Shown here one piece after another: positions 48,883-61,600 of a stretch of DNA of 64,000 nucleotides (position 1 is the stretch's first letter; each line of letters starts with the position of its first letter). The stretch is from the NCBI RefSeq assembly GCF_000002985.6, contig NC_003282.8, positions 310,001 to 374,000 on the forward strand. Direction: 5' to 3'. The notes below the pieces were generated by a model. It was given only the letters and a program-made list of their open reading frames with translations. It was not told where the DNA came from and searched no databases. This DNA comes from Caenorhabditis elegans (taxonomy: Eukaryota; Nematoda; Chromadorea; Rhabditida; Rhabditidae). The position numbers and the translations under genes were made by a program.

Positions 48883-49583
48883 TTTATTGATTCACACTTC
48901 GGAGGCCCCACGAAAACGGGATCTGCAAAAAAGGGGATATGGCACTGTGCCAAACGCACGTTGATTTTTGAAATATTCTTCTGGAAAACACACTAAACAA
49001 CGCGCGATTCGTAATTTCGAAGCATTGTTGTAGTTTGCCAGATCGCTTTTTTGCACTTTCCCTTTTCGTGGGACCTCATACTTCGCCATATTTTGTTCCA
49101 CTTCCTCAATATAACTTGGTGCTTTTTCTATTTCAATTTGCTCTGAAAATTCTAGTCTCTCTGTTTCCTTTTCAGCGTCTTTCAAAATCGTTTTGTGCTT
49201 GAATACTGGTATATATTGATTATTCTTCGAAAATTGTTCAGATTTTGATATTTTTCATATTTTCTTCAGAGAAATAAAAGAACAGTTGATGAACGGGTTG
49301 GGGGCAAACAAACGGGGAAATTACAATTAAAAATTGATTAAAACTATTTTAAGTTTTTCAGATTCAGGGGGTAAAAACTTTGTGCAATATGGCAACGGTT
49401 ATATGGGGGAGAAGAACACACTTTTGAAAAGGAAAAATTACAAAATCTACTAGGAAAACAAATTACGAAAATTTACATTTCAAAAACAAAATCAGATAGG
49501 GGGCAGCGAGAGAAAAACAAAAACCGTTGAATGAATTATAAAGCACTTTCGGTGTAGATTATGAGCAGTAGAAGGGAGGCCGC
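48883..49583. other. convergent 3' region between cadherin and filamin
   Basis: Contains the cadherin 3' UTR with the GAGGCCCCACG element at 48902-49077. The rest has no supported gene and should hold the filamin 3' UTR. Confidence 0.55.
48902..49077. mobile_element. GAGGCCCCACG foldback element, second copy
   Basis: The ends GAGGCCCCACGAAAA and CCCTTTTCGTGGGACCTC are inverted copies, and the inner AAACAACGCGCGATTCGTAATTT matches the copy at 17037-17292. It starts 20 bases after the cadherin stop codon, so it is probably transcribed in the 3' UTR. Confidence 0.7.
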
Positions 49584-49619
49584 TTATGGCTCAATGGCAA
49601 ATGGAGAACCGGGGATTTC
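49584..49619 (-). other. fln-1: tiny terminal filamin exon
   Basis: A 36-base exon encodes EIPGSPFAIEP and stop. Reading on past the donor at 49993 would instead end in VTLHEVNILKKIY, which lacks the final SPF strand. The donor (GATAAG|GTAACT), the acceptor (TATTTTTTCAG) and phase 0 all fit, and the IPGSP motif is the expected end of a filamin repeat. Confidence 0.9.
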
Positions 49620-52600
49620 CTGAAAAAATAGTTCAGTAATACCGAATTTTTCTTAAAAACTGAAAAATTAGACTTGTCACCGGTTTCACGACGCATTTTT
49701 TAAATTTTTCACAATGAAAAAGTGTTTTTTTTTTCGTAAATTAAAACCAAAATTCTTTTCTCGGAAAAACACCCAGAATTGTTCAATGAAACGATGCGAA
49801 TATGAAGGTGAACAAGTTGTTTCGAATTTCTTCGAGAAAACTCAGATCCTAAAACCGTAGATCTTCTTTTCATATATCTGCTTTTGGCAGATTTTCTTTT
49901 CGTAGATCTTGTTTTCGAAGATCTTGAAAACGGGGTGCCTCAAGCTCGATTTCAGTAAATTTTTTTCAAAATGTTCACTTCATGCAAAGTTACCTTATCT
50001 CCATATTTGATGAAAACGAATCCTTTGACTCTATCCGGAATACGGTATGAGCACACATAATGTCCGGATCCTTGATGACGTACGACAACTTCCTCACATG
50101 GTCCTTTTGTTGTAACAACTCCCACCATCAACAGATTGGTTCCAGCGAGTCCAGTGTCGATTTGGAAAGCAGCTGGACGTCCTGGGAAGAACTTGTTCAA
50201 ACCGGCTCCTTTTGCGGTGACCTGAATTGAATTGAAATTATTCATTTTTGATATATATTTTTAGCTATTCTTCCGGACCAAGGAGGTGACATCGAAAAAA
50301 CGAGAAACGAAAATTTTTCAGAAAATTAAGAATATAATTATATTTTTCTTGTCGAATTTTGTGATGAAAAAACATAAATTTTGTATGAGAAGAAGAAAAA
50401 TAACCAAAAATTTTTGTTATTTTTAGAGAAATCGTAAAAACCGACATCCTTAATCCGGACCCGGGGTGAAGTATCTAATCCATTTTAGATATTTAAAAAT
50501 ATTGAGTTTCAACAATTTTACACCTCATTTTGTGTGAGGAAACTCAAGAAATTTCTAGACTTGAATTTCTTCACACAAAATAAGGTGTGAGGTTGTTGAA
50601 ACTCAATATTTTTGAAATATCTAAAATGGATTAGATACTTCTCTTCTAACTTTATAAGCCACATAAAAATAGTTTCCAACGCTACAATGTCACATACTCA
50701 AAACTTAAAATTTTCTTGAACGCAAATGCCCACCCCTGGTCCGGAATCCGGACTATGAACTTCTGGATTAATTATCTACACATTATCTGAAGGACATATT
50801 TTACCTTAGCGGCATCTCCTTGATATTCTGGAACGACAGCTACAGTACCCTTTGAGGTCTTTGCAACTGCGTCAATCTTAACATGGGAAGTCTCATTGTA
50901 CCCATTTCCTCCCAATTCTTTTCCTTCAACAGGAATCTTGAACGGAGATCCCGGAGCATGGATTCCTGAAACATGAAGATCTATTTTATTTTATTTTCGA
51001 GGGTACATACCATTGTACTTGACAGAAGCAAAGTAAGATCCTGGAGCCAATGGAGTATATCTCACTTTGTAGCCTTTCTCCAGTTCATAAGCATCCAATG
51101 TTGCCTTTGATGGTCCATCCATCTGAACAGTGAGAATTCCGGCTCCAGCATTGGCTGTGTTGATAACAAATTCACACTTTTGTCCAGTTGTACCTTTCAC
51201 CAATCCATCACCAGATGCAGAGATTGCAGTCGGATCACAAAGATCTTTTCCACCGACGCGAAGTCTGAAATAAAAAAGAATTGAGACCATTTGTAAGAAT
51301 GTCTTGAAATAATTTTATTTCTTACCTAAATGGAGATTCTCTCATCGGTGCACCATCAAGAGTGACATGAATGAAATGATTTCCAGTTTCCTTTGGAACA
51401 AATCTCATCGCATAGCTCTCTCCATCTTCAATCGGAACAATGTCAATTGTGTCAACCTCGTTATTCGGTGTCACAACTTTTGCCTCCAAATGTCCCTTGG
51501 CTCGGTGAGTGAGGACAGTGAACGTGAAAGCCTTTCCAGCAGGAATTCCCTGTCCGTGGAATTGAGCCAATTCGAGTTTTCTGACTTCTCCAGTGGCCGG
51601 TGCGATGTACACTTTGAATGGTGAATCCGGAATGTGCTGATCGTTGAACTTCACAGCCACCACGTACTCTCCCGGTGTAGCCACCTTGTAATCCACGTGA
51701 CAATTTCCATCATTGTGATCCTTAAACTCCAGTGTCGCCTTCGATGGACCCTCGATTGTAACAGCGACCGCACCGACTCCAGCTTCACGGTGATAAATGT
51801 TGAAGGCGTTGAAAGTTCCAGTCTCACCACGGACGACTCCTTGACCAGCGGCACGTACCTAAAAATCAAGAAAATGATTCCATTTTTATTTCCTAGTGAA
51901 TATTACCTTATGAGCTCCTCCTTCAGAGAATGAACCAACAGTGAATTGGAATGGTGATCCATTAACATGAGCATCCTTGTACATGACAGAAAGAGTATGA
52001 ATTCCTTCCATTTTTGGAGTGAACTTCAATTGATAGTATTGTTGTCCCAAATCTCTCATTTCAATGTCATCAGTGTGTCCCTTTGGATCCATGAGACGAG
52101 CGGTGATATCCATTGGTGATGTATTCAACAACTTCAAGAACAAGTGAGATTCTTGATCTGGCAAGCATATTCCGTGTTGTTCAACATCTTTTTGGATGGT
52201 TTGAATTACTCGACCTGCAGACTTTCCGGTGCATTGAACAGTCAATGGTGAGTCTTTCACGTGATGATCAGCGAATTTGATGGCAATCGCGTAGACTCCT
52301 GGTTCTGTTGGAGTGTACAACACCTTTATGAGTCCTGACTTCACTTCCTTGCAAGTGAGCTCAGCCTTCGATGGTCCTTGGACAGAAACTGACAGTCCTC
52401 CGTATCCGGCTTTCGATGTATCGACGAGAAGCTCATTGGCTTGAAGAGTGATACCCTTGGCCTTTCCTGAACCAGATACCTCGACCTTGGAAGCATCTCC
52501 AACTTGAGTTTTATCAACTTTGATCTTGAAAGGAGCCTTTGGAACAAGCTTTCCATCTCTTTTGACAGTGATCAAATGCTCTCCAGCTTCACGTGGTGTG

Positions 52601-55600
52601 AACGAAACTCCGAGTCGTCCACCATCCAAAAGACGGACAAAACAAGGTTCTTCGATACCTCCGGGTGACTTGATGGAAGCTGAAATTCCTTTGAGCTCTT
52701 GTTGAGTAATTGGAAGAGCCACTTCTGATGTCGATCCGACGGAGAGATGGGAGCGTTTCTACAAAATAATTAAAATTTTAAAACTAAATTTCGAATATGA
52801 ATACACAAAATTCATATTAAATCAATATTTAATTACCTGTCCCTCTCCCATAACAAGCACTCGGAACGGAGAATCCTTAACTGCCTTTCCACCCAACTTC
52901 ACATGAACTTTGTACTCTCCTGGAACCGGTGGAACCCACGCAGCCGAGCATGTTCCGTCCTTGTTGTCATGGATCTTGATTTGCGATTTGGCCGGTCCTT
53001 CAATGCTAACGGAGAGCTCTTTAGCCTGGGATCCCTTGGCACAGACGGTGAATGTTGCTGGTTCTCCGACAACAGCGTTCTGAAGCCCTGGTCCATAAAC
53101 AGTTGCCCATCCATCTCCATAAGCATCCACGTAGAACTTTATTGGAGTTCCTTGAAGTTGAGCACCATTTTGGAGAATTGAGAGCTCATGAGATCCGTGA
53201 ACTTTTGGTGTATACTTGACCAAGATGGTTCCTGGAAAAAATAAGTGTTTTAAAAACTAATAATCATTTAAAAGGATAGTAGAGTTGGGGTGTTTTGCTT
53301 AAATAGACTAAAACTGGCCCAAAACTGCCAAATTTCATAATGAGACGTTCTGAAAATTTCTCAAAAAAAGTTATGGCGGTTTAAAGTTTTGGAAAAATGC
53401 TTATTTTCGGCTAAAATCAAATTTTGTTGAAAACTTCCCGTTGTCGCAGCGTCTGTAACTTGCATTTTCGGTAAGCGGGGGACAAAAATGTAACTTTTAT
53501 TTGTGCCCCAGTTACCGAAAATTTTAATAAAATGCCATAATATTTATTAAAGAGTGATAATTTGTTTAAAATTAAGTTACAGACGCTGCGACACGGAGAA
53601 GTTGGAAAACATTTTGATTTTAGTCGAAAATTAGACTTTTTCCAAAACTTTGAACCGCCATAACTTTTTTTTTGAGAAATTTTCGAAACGTCTCATTTCA
53701 AAATTCGATAGTAAAAAAATAAAGTCAAAGATTTCGGTACTACACCTTTTAATAATTATTATATACTTACCATCAAGATTGTCGATAATCTCGGCGACTT
53801 CTTTCTTCTGAGTTGGTGGCATTACGATAGCTTCAAGATCCTTTGGTTGATATCCCAAATCACGAACGTTGAACTGGAACTGGATTATACGTGAGGATTA
53901 TTTTGATAATTTAAATGACTTTTTAAACAGCAAAAAAAAATCAAAATTCCACTTCAAAAACTCTAAAATCCTTACAGTGAAGTACTTTTCCAACGGCTTG
54001 TGCTCGATTTCCGCAGAGGGAGCAAGTTTTTGTTGATTCCCGTTTTTCTTCGATTCCTGAGCAGTTGTTGGCTCTTTTCCGTTGGTCGGTGCAACTCGTG
54101 GATCTGCTGGAGCTGAGGAGGGTTCGTCCTAAACTCTCGAGGTTAGTAGAATGCACATCAAAACATAGGTATTAAACGAAGAGTATTTCATATTAAAAAC
54201 CTACGAACCTTGTACTGTTTCTCGTATTTGTCGACGTCGTCTTCCTTCTCGACAACGACTTTGGCGCGTTCCGCTTGAATTCGCTCGTATTCGAGCTTTC
54301 CGATGGCCTGAAAATTGAAAATCAAAACTGGTATACCCATAACTTTTTTTTTGAGAAGGTTTCAAGAAGTTTCAGCATGAAATTCTGTGTTTTCAGACAA
54401 TTTGACTCTACTAGAGCAATAAAAAACTTGATTACACCACCTTCAATATACCTAAAGTAGTCTAAAACTCAGAAACATAATCAAGAAAGAATGGAAAATC
54501 CAATTTTCTAGAAAGAGTTTTTCAATTATGACTATTTCTCTTGTTTGAATCCTTTCCAAAATGAGAACTGCTCCGCCAACCTTTCATCCAATCAGCGTAT
54601 CAAACTTTACACACCCTGATTGGTTAGAAGACGGATGTAGCAACTTTTTGATTGGTCTTCCACTTCTTATATCATGGAAGAAAATTGAAACTGGGTGATG
54701 TAGAAAATCATAATCATCTTAGTTTTTCGCCGTTTTCTTTTTGTAGTATTTCTGACTTTCTGGGTTTCTTAACACAAAATCCTAATTCACGACTAGTAAT
54801 TCTATCAACCACTCGAACATATGTTCTGTGCTGATCAAGTAATTAAAGCAGACGGATAATGTGTTGCCGTTAGGTGGGAAGTGAGATTCGCTGGCAAAAA
54901 ATAACTGGAATTCTGGTGTTACTTGGTAAAAACCCAAGAAAATAAAGTTCCAGATAAGTCTGGCGCTATTAGAAAAATAAGCACTTTTGATCACAAAGAA
55001 AAACCTATTAAACTATGAGCGAAAACTAGAAAATTGTTCTGAAACTCAAAACAATAGTTCTAAGCAAGTTGAAAGGTCTCCACCCTAAATCACGAGATGA
55101 TTATTAGGAGAGCTTCAAGAGCTCAAAGTGAAAGCTTCACGTGATTTCACAGAAGTTTACGTGACTTCTCAGAGAGAAATCACACGAGACAAGACGGCGA
55201 GTGATGATATGGGGACCACATTTGCTTGTGTGAGAAGAGCTTCGGGCGTTACGCCTCGATCGGAGAACAGTTTGACTAATTGATGAGCAGATGAAGAGAT
55301 AAAATCAATTAATAATTTTCGAGAAATCCATTTTACAGTATCGGAAGAGAGAAACGAAATAACCAGCTTGAGAAAATTGGCAAAATAATATTTGGAATAA
55401 AACCCTCCAAGGGCCTAGAAAACAAGATTGAGAACATGAAAAATAAGAAGATGAAGCAGGAGCAGGGGTTACATCACAACGTGATATCAGTCGAATCGAG
55501 AAGAAGAGGGAACGAAAAATAATGGATGGTTGACATTCTTCCTTCTGCTCTAACAGAGAGCTCTAGATGCTGAGAACGAGATGGGAAGCAAAACAGTTGT

Positions 55601-58600
55601 TATTTTTATCAATGATTGCGAATCCAAAGGATAAGAAGCAGAAATAAGCAGATAGCTCTTTGTTTTTGAAACAAGAAGAGCATTTTAAAATGATAAACAT
55701 TATTTTGTTTAGATTTTAGAACGTCTTCTTTTTTTTTGGCGGATGTTTAGTATTGTAATTCAGGGACAATTTGAAATCTATGGGGTTAGGTAGGAAGTTT
55801 TTGAAAAACCGATTTTAATACAACACAAAGATTCGAAGAACTCCATCGTCACATCAAAGTGTTTCCAGCTGTTGAAGAATGCTCAGGTGAACTTAACCGG
55901 GAAGAACAGAAAACAAAAGTGGGTCAGCATTGAGGTGATCGAAAAACTTCGTGTGGAAAGAAATCATTGAATCACTATTGTCTTTCTGTTGTTACAAAAC
56001 ACTCAAGAGGCTAATATGGATGATAATTCCAAATTCCAAAGAAACAAAGACATTTTCAAGCCATAATCTAGAAAAATGCGTAAAAACTGTCCACCACACA
56101 TGCCAAAGTTTTGATGAAACAAGAGTGAGAGCGACTGTGAATTAGTCGGCACGACAAAACGAAGCGCGTACACCTGGTAGGCAGCCAACACAATAAAAAA
56201 ATAAAACTTCACAAACAGGCAAACTATGAAAAAAAAAGTGCGACGGAGTGTGTAATAGAGGGAAATAAATAAATATTCCACTTGCAATGACTACCTCAAT
56301 ACAATTGAAAAACGGGATGAAGCACAACTTTCAAAGCTCAAGCGACAATGATTATACTTAGCAATTGATGAAAATAGCTGAAAACCACAAGAAAATCTTC
56401 GAATTTCTCGATATTAAACTGAAAAAAAGTCCGAAAATGGTCATTTTCGAAGGTTGTCCTTCGAAATAGTAATCTTCTCGCATGGGTGTTTGTTCCGTAT
56501 GTCTGTGTCTCCACGAGACGACGTCAATATCTCAACGTTTCTCTCTCTCTATATATATTCTTGTCTATTCAGAATTGAAAAGAGTGAAAAGAGAGAGAGA
56601 GAGAAGCGGCGGAGTGAGAGAGAGGACTCTTCTTCACAATAACATCTTCTTGTGTTGTGTTGTTTATTTCTCTCTCTCTCTTCATTCACTAGATAATGTA
56701 TTTTCTCGAAATAATAGCAAAGAAAAATAGAGAAGGAACAATCACAGAGGAATTTCACACGCCCTAGAGAAAAAAGTCACATTTTGATCACGGAGAAACT
56801 AACTTCAAGAATTAACATTGAGCTAATAATGTAATAAACCATAAAATCAGAGGTGCAGTTATTATATTAACTTCTGGAAAAACGTTCATTTTCCTTAATT
56901 AATCGGACATTTATCTACTTCTTGAAAAATTAAAAAAGACGATATTTCCGATTTTCAATCAAAACATTCAAAAATGTTGGTTTTTGGATGAAAAAAAAAA
57001 CACCGAGACTGTCTCACAATCAAAACTTGAATTAATATCACAACATTTTTTTTTAATTTGGATCGTAGTGGCATATTAAATTAATTACTAGTGAATTCCC
57101 CTAGATTTTCTTTTTTTTTCTTTTATACCTCATACTCAACATGATCGACATGTTCTCCTCCATAAAACACATCCAGTGTATTGGTTCCCAACTTGGTAGC
57201 TGTGAACACAATGCGATCAGCAACTCGATGTCCATTATCGACTAGTTCCTGGATATGCTCCAAACGAACAGCATCTGGTTTCGCGGCAAGCACTTGAATC
57301 GCTGGATGAGCCTTCTTTTTCTTGGCGTCAATTGGATGATTATAAGTGAGTACAGTTGGAGAATGTTCAGCAATTTCTGGATGGAAAACGATTTCCTCCT
57401 TGATCACATCCTCTTTTCGACCGATTTTCTCAGCCATCACTGGAACTCTTGCGGCGACTTCTTGTCCATTTATGTAGAACACAACACAGTATTCACCAGC
57501 CATATCAGTTGGAAATGAGACATCATAGATACCATTTTGTTCAGTGCTTCTAACATGATTCAGACGTTCTTTTCCATCAGGTCCAAAGACTCGTGACTCG
57601 ATTTTCTTGACATTTCCACAATCGCGGACGTCAAATGGAACATGCCCTTCATGTGATGCATTGGTTGTGATGGGAGTGGTTGTCAACGAATCCTTCTTCT
57701 TGTCGTGAACTGAAAATTAGAGTATTCAGGAAGACATCTAGGAGCAAAATAAAAACTCACGAATCTTGATAAGTTGCGGCTCGACCTCTGGCAACACTTT
57801 AACCAATTTTTCGTCAATTTTCAATCCATCATAGATGATTTCGATTGGAATCGAGACATTCGGTTTTCCACTTGGCACGAATCTCACATTATGATGACGT
57901 GGGTTTGACGGAGATCTAGAGACGACTGGTTGAAGCTGGGCGAAATCTGAAAAAATTTTTAAAAACTCTTCATATCAATGCTACCACCGGTTTTCATTTG
58001 ATTTTCCGGAAAACTGCAAACATATGTGTTGAAGATTAACAATAGATCTAATTTCGTTCATGTTGATTTAAAAAAAAATAGAGAACATATATATTTCTTC
58101 TCGAAGACGGAAAATGGCCGAAATTCAAAGCTTTTCTTCGAAAAATCGAGCACCGATACCTTTATTCATATAGAAGATATCGTATACCTCTATTATTGTT
58201 CCATTAGAATTAAAAAATACGGCATAAAATCAAATACTTACCACTTGGAACGGTAGCTTTAACTGGAAGGTCTTTAGTCTTCGATGTGTCAATCACGAAA
58301 TTGATTGGCTGATTGAGACGATAATTCGGTTGATCCAATCCGGAGATGGTGATCTGTGAAGGATCCTTTTTGTAGTCAACGACAGCCTTGAATGGACTTC
58401 CTGAAACACATATTTTAATGAGAAATTTCGGAAAAAGCGATCTTTGATTATCTTCTGCTGCGAAATTGAGTTTCCTTATTTCATCGATATTTTGAAATGA
58501 TAACAATTTTTTGAGATTCTCATCGGAAAAAAATTCCCATTAGGAAAATCTTTTTTGGCGTCATACGATCATTCCTCTAAATGTCGACGTTTTCTCACCT

Positions 58601-61600
58601 TTCACATGCTCTTTCTGCTCATCTTTGCCGAATTTGATTGCCATCTCATAGTCTCCTGGAGCTTTAGCCACATATTCGACGCTGCACTTTCCGTTTCCAC
58701 GATCCTGAATTCTCGATTCGGCTTTAGCTGGTCCACGCATTTCCATGCTCAGAGCTCCTTCTCCGGCTCCCTGAAAGTAAAACAAATATACTAAAATTGA
58801 AACGATTATGATAATTTACATCCAAATCCAGCTCGAATACAGCCTTTTCACCAACAACAGCTTGCTCCAATCCAGGTCCATAAGCTTTACACTTATTAAC
58901 ATCTGTTCCTTTGATAACCTCTACAACAGCCTCTTTAACTGGAATTTCGTCGAACAAAAGCTGAAGCTTATGCTCTCCAACTTCCATCAATGGAGTATCA
59001 GTCGAATATGTTCCATCTGGATTTATTTTCATTGGAACATTGTATCGTTTTCCGTTCACTTCATCAATCAGCTGAAGTCCTTTTGATTTTGGCTCCAGTT
59101 TACCAATGTTGATAGTCGGGCGGAGGTGAGATCCGATGAGCAAATTCTCTGAAATTTTTTTTTTGATTTTGGAAAACTGAAAAACAGATTTTAAAGTTGC
59201 TTTCAAAAACCAGCATTTTAAGGTGTAATACCGAAATTTGAGACTTTGCTTTTTTAGACTCATCATGACCCAAAACTACCAAATTCCGTAATGAGACGTT
59301 TTGAAAATTTCTCAAAAAACTTTCGGGAGGTTCAAAATTTTGGAAAAAAGGCTCATTTTCAGCTAAAATCGCAGCTTTTTTTAAACTTCTCGGTGTCGCA
59401 GCCTCTGAAACTTAATTTTTATTCATTTATCATTCTTTAATAGATATAGTAGGGTTCCCAGCTGACTGAGTGAGTGAGGCGCGAAATACGTGCCTTACGC
59501 CGGCCGGCCTTCGCCGTAAAAAAAAAGTACTTATTTTTTAATGTAAGGCGTAAGCAACACCGTGAGGCCGGCGCGGCGACCGCTGAGGCCGGCGAAGCCC
59601 TAAAATATAGTGATATTTTATTATTATTCGTTGATTTAAGTACATTTATGGTCAGTGGGGCACAAAAACGTAACTTTTATTTGTGCCCCACTGATAAAAA
59701 AATGTACTTAAATCAACGAATAATAATAAAGGACCACTATATTTTTGAAGAGTGACAAATGAATAAAAATTAAGTTTCAGCGTCTACGACACTGAGATGT
59801 TGGAAAAATTATGATTTTAGCTTAAAATGAGCTTTTTTTTCCAAAACTTCCAACCGCCATTACTTTTCAAAGGAAATTTTCAATACGTCTCATTCGAAAT
59901 TCGGTAGTTTTGGGTCTAATAAAGCAACGTCTCAAATTTCGGTACTACACTTTTAAAGTTGCATTCAAAAACCAGCACTTAAAAATTATTCATATTAAAA
60001 TGCTATAATATCTTCAAAGACTACTTTGATTACAATTGACAACAAATACTGAATTTTCTGGTTTTCAAATTCCACAAAAAAGGGAAATCGAAAAAGAATT
60101 ATGTAATCTCCTTGATTATATTTCCATTAAATTAAAGAAAAATCGCTCTTGTAATTCTCCAGATTAGTTCGGGCATTAAAAAGCCTGTAGTAATTCTAAA
60201 AATGAAATAGAAATTATATAAAACAATAAACCAACAGTTGAAAATTCATTGGTAAAAATGAGTGCAATCGAATTAATCAAAGAAATAATGGTATTGTTGA
60301 GATCATAGTGAAAATGAGGTTACGGTATGTACAAGTCTTCTTTGAATTGAAAAATGATTCTACTACGTACATGCTTGTGGATTTGGATTCGGTGTGCTTG
60401 ACGATCCACTGGAAATAGATGAGTATGGGCTCTCCGTTTTACTACGTTGATCCAATGGATTTCCAAGTAATGCAGCCACTGCCACAATTTGAAATGGACT
60501 TCCCGGTACATGTTCATTATCAAACATTACACGAAGATAATATAGTCCTGGCTGTTTTGGTGTGAAGCTCATTTTCAGTATTCCATCTTGATTGTCCACA
60601 CAATGCAACGGTGTACGAGTAGGACCATCAACATAAACATCGATATCTCCGAATCCTGCGTTTGTAGTGTCAATTGATACATATGTTGATCGTTGAGCTA
60701 CAAGAGGCCCTAATCCAGGCCCAGACACCGTGACCATATCAGCACAAGGTGGCCCCGAACCGAAAACTAAATACTCTGCTTCGGCGAGTGTTCTGTCTCC
60801 GGGATTTTCTTGATTTTCCCCATCTAAGATTTCACTGTCATCTTGATTTTTAGGTCCTTCCACAGATTGCAGTGTAAATGGCGATCTCTCAATAGGAATA
60901 TCCTGATAAGTGACGTCAATTGTGTAGTTTCCAACTTCTGACGGAGTGAACCTAACACGGAATCCAGTCGGAGTCGATTCAATAATTGCCTCGACAACAC
61001 GTCCCGATGGTGAGGTGATGACGATACGTGTATTTTCTCCGTCTGTTGTGAATACATGTATCTCTTTCTCCACGTTTACAGTCACAACTGCTGAAATTTG
61101 AAGGAAAATTGATTGATTGTTTTGAATATTCACGATCAACGAAAACAAAAACGAAAATGAAAATCCATGCGATGATTCACGGCAATCCATATCATCAATA
61201 TCCATGCTCTTCACCTCGACGTCGATTTCTTATCGTGCGAATTCGTTAAACTATGTACAGAAAGTAGTGTGTTATAATAGTAGAAAAAACGAAAAAAAAA
61301 GTCCAGAAAAAATGCAAACAGTTGTTAGATGTCAGTATTGTGGAAGAAAAAAAAAGTTCCACAATGCGTCACAGCATTTCACTCTATTAATACAGTACTC
61401 CTTACCATTCTCGAGTCCCTCGACCCGAATTCCAGAAACATCCACGTTCGGTTTTACGTTGATCTCAATTGGCGAAATTTCTTCACCAGCGAAAACCACA
61501 TTCAGCTGAAAATTTAAATTTATTTATTCAGATAATGTGCTGAAAAGACTCCATTGAATTAAAATATTTTACCTGATACGCTCCTGGTCTCTGAGCAGTA

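Noticed and set aside
57129..57140. Filamin ending at the in-frame stop after EHVDHVEYEV
   Set aside because: A phase-0 donor (GAG|GTATAA) joins the hinge exon at 54307 in frame, giving VEYEAIGKLEYER and continuing to the dimerisation repeat.
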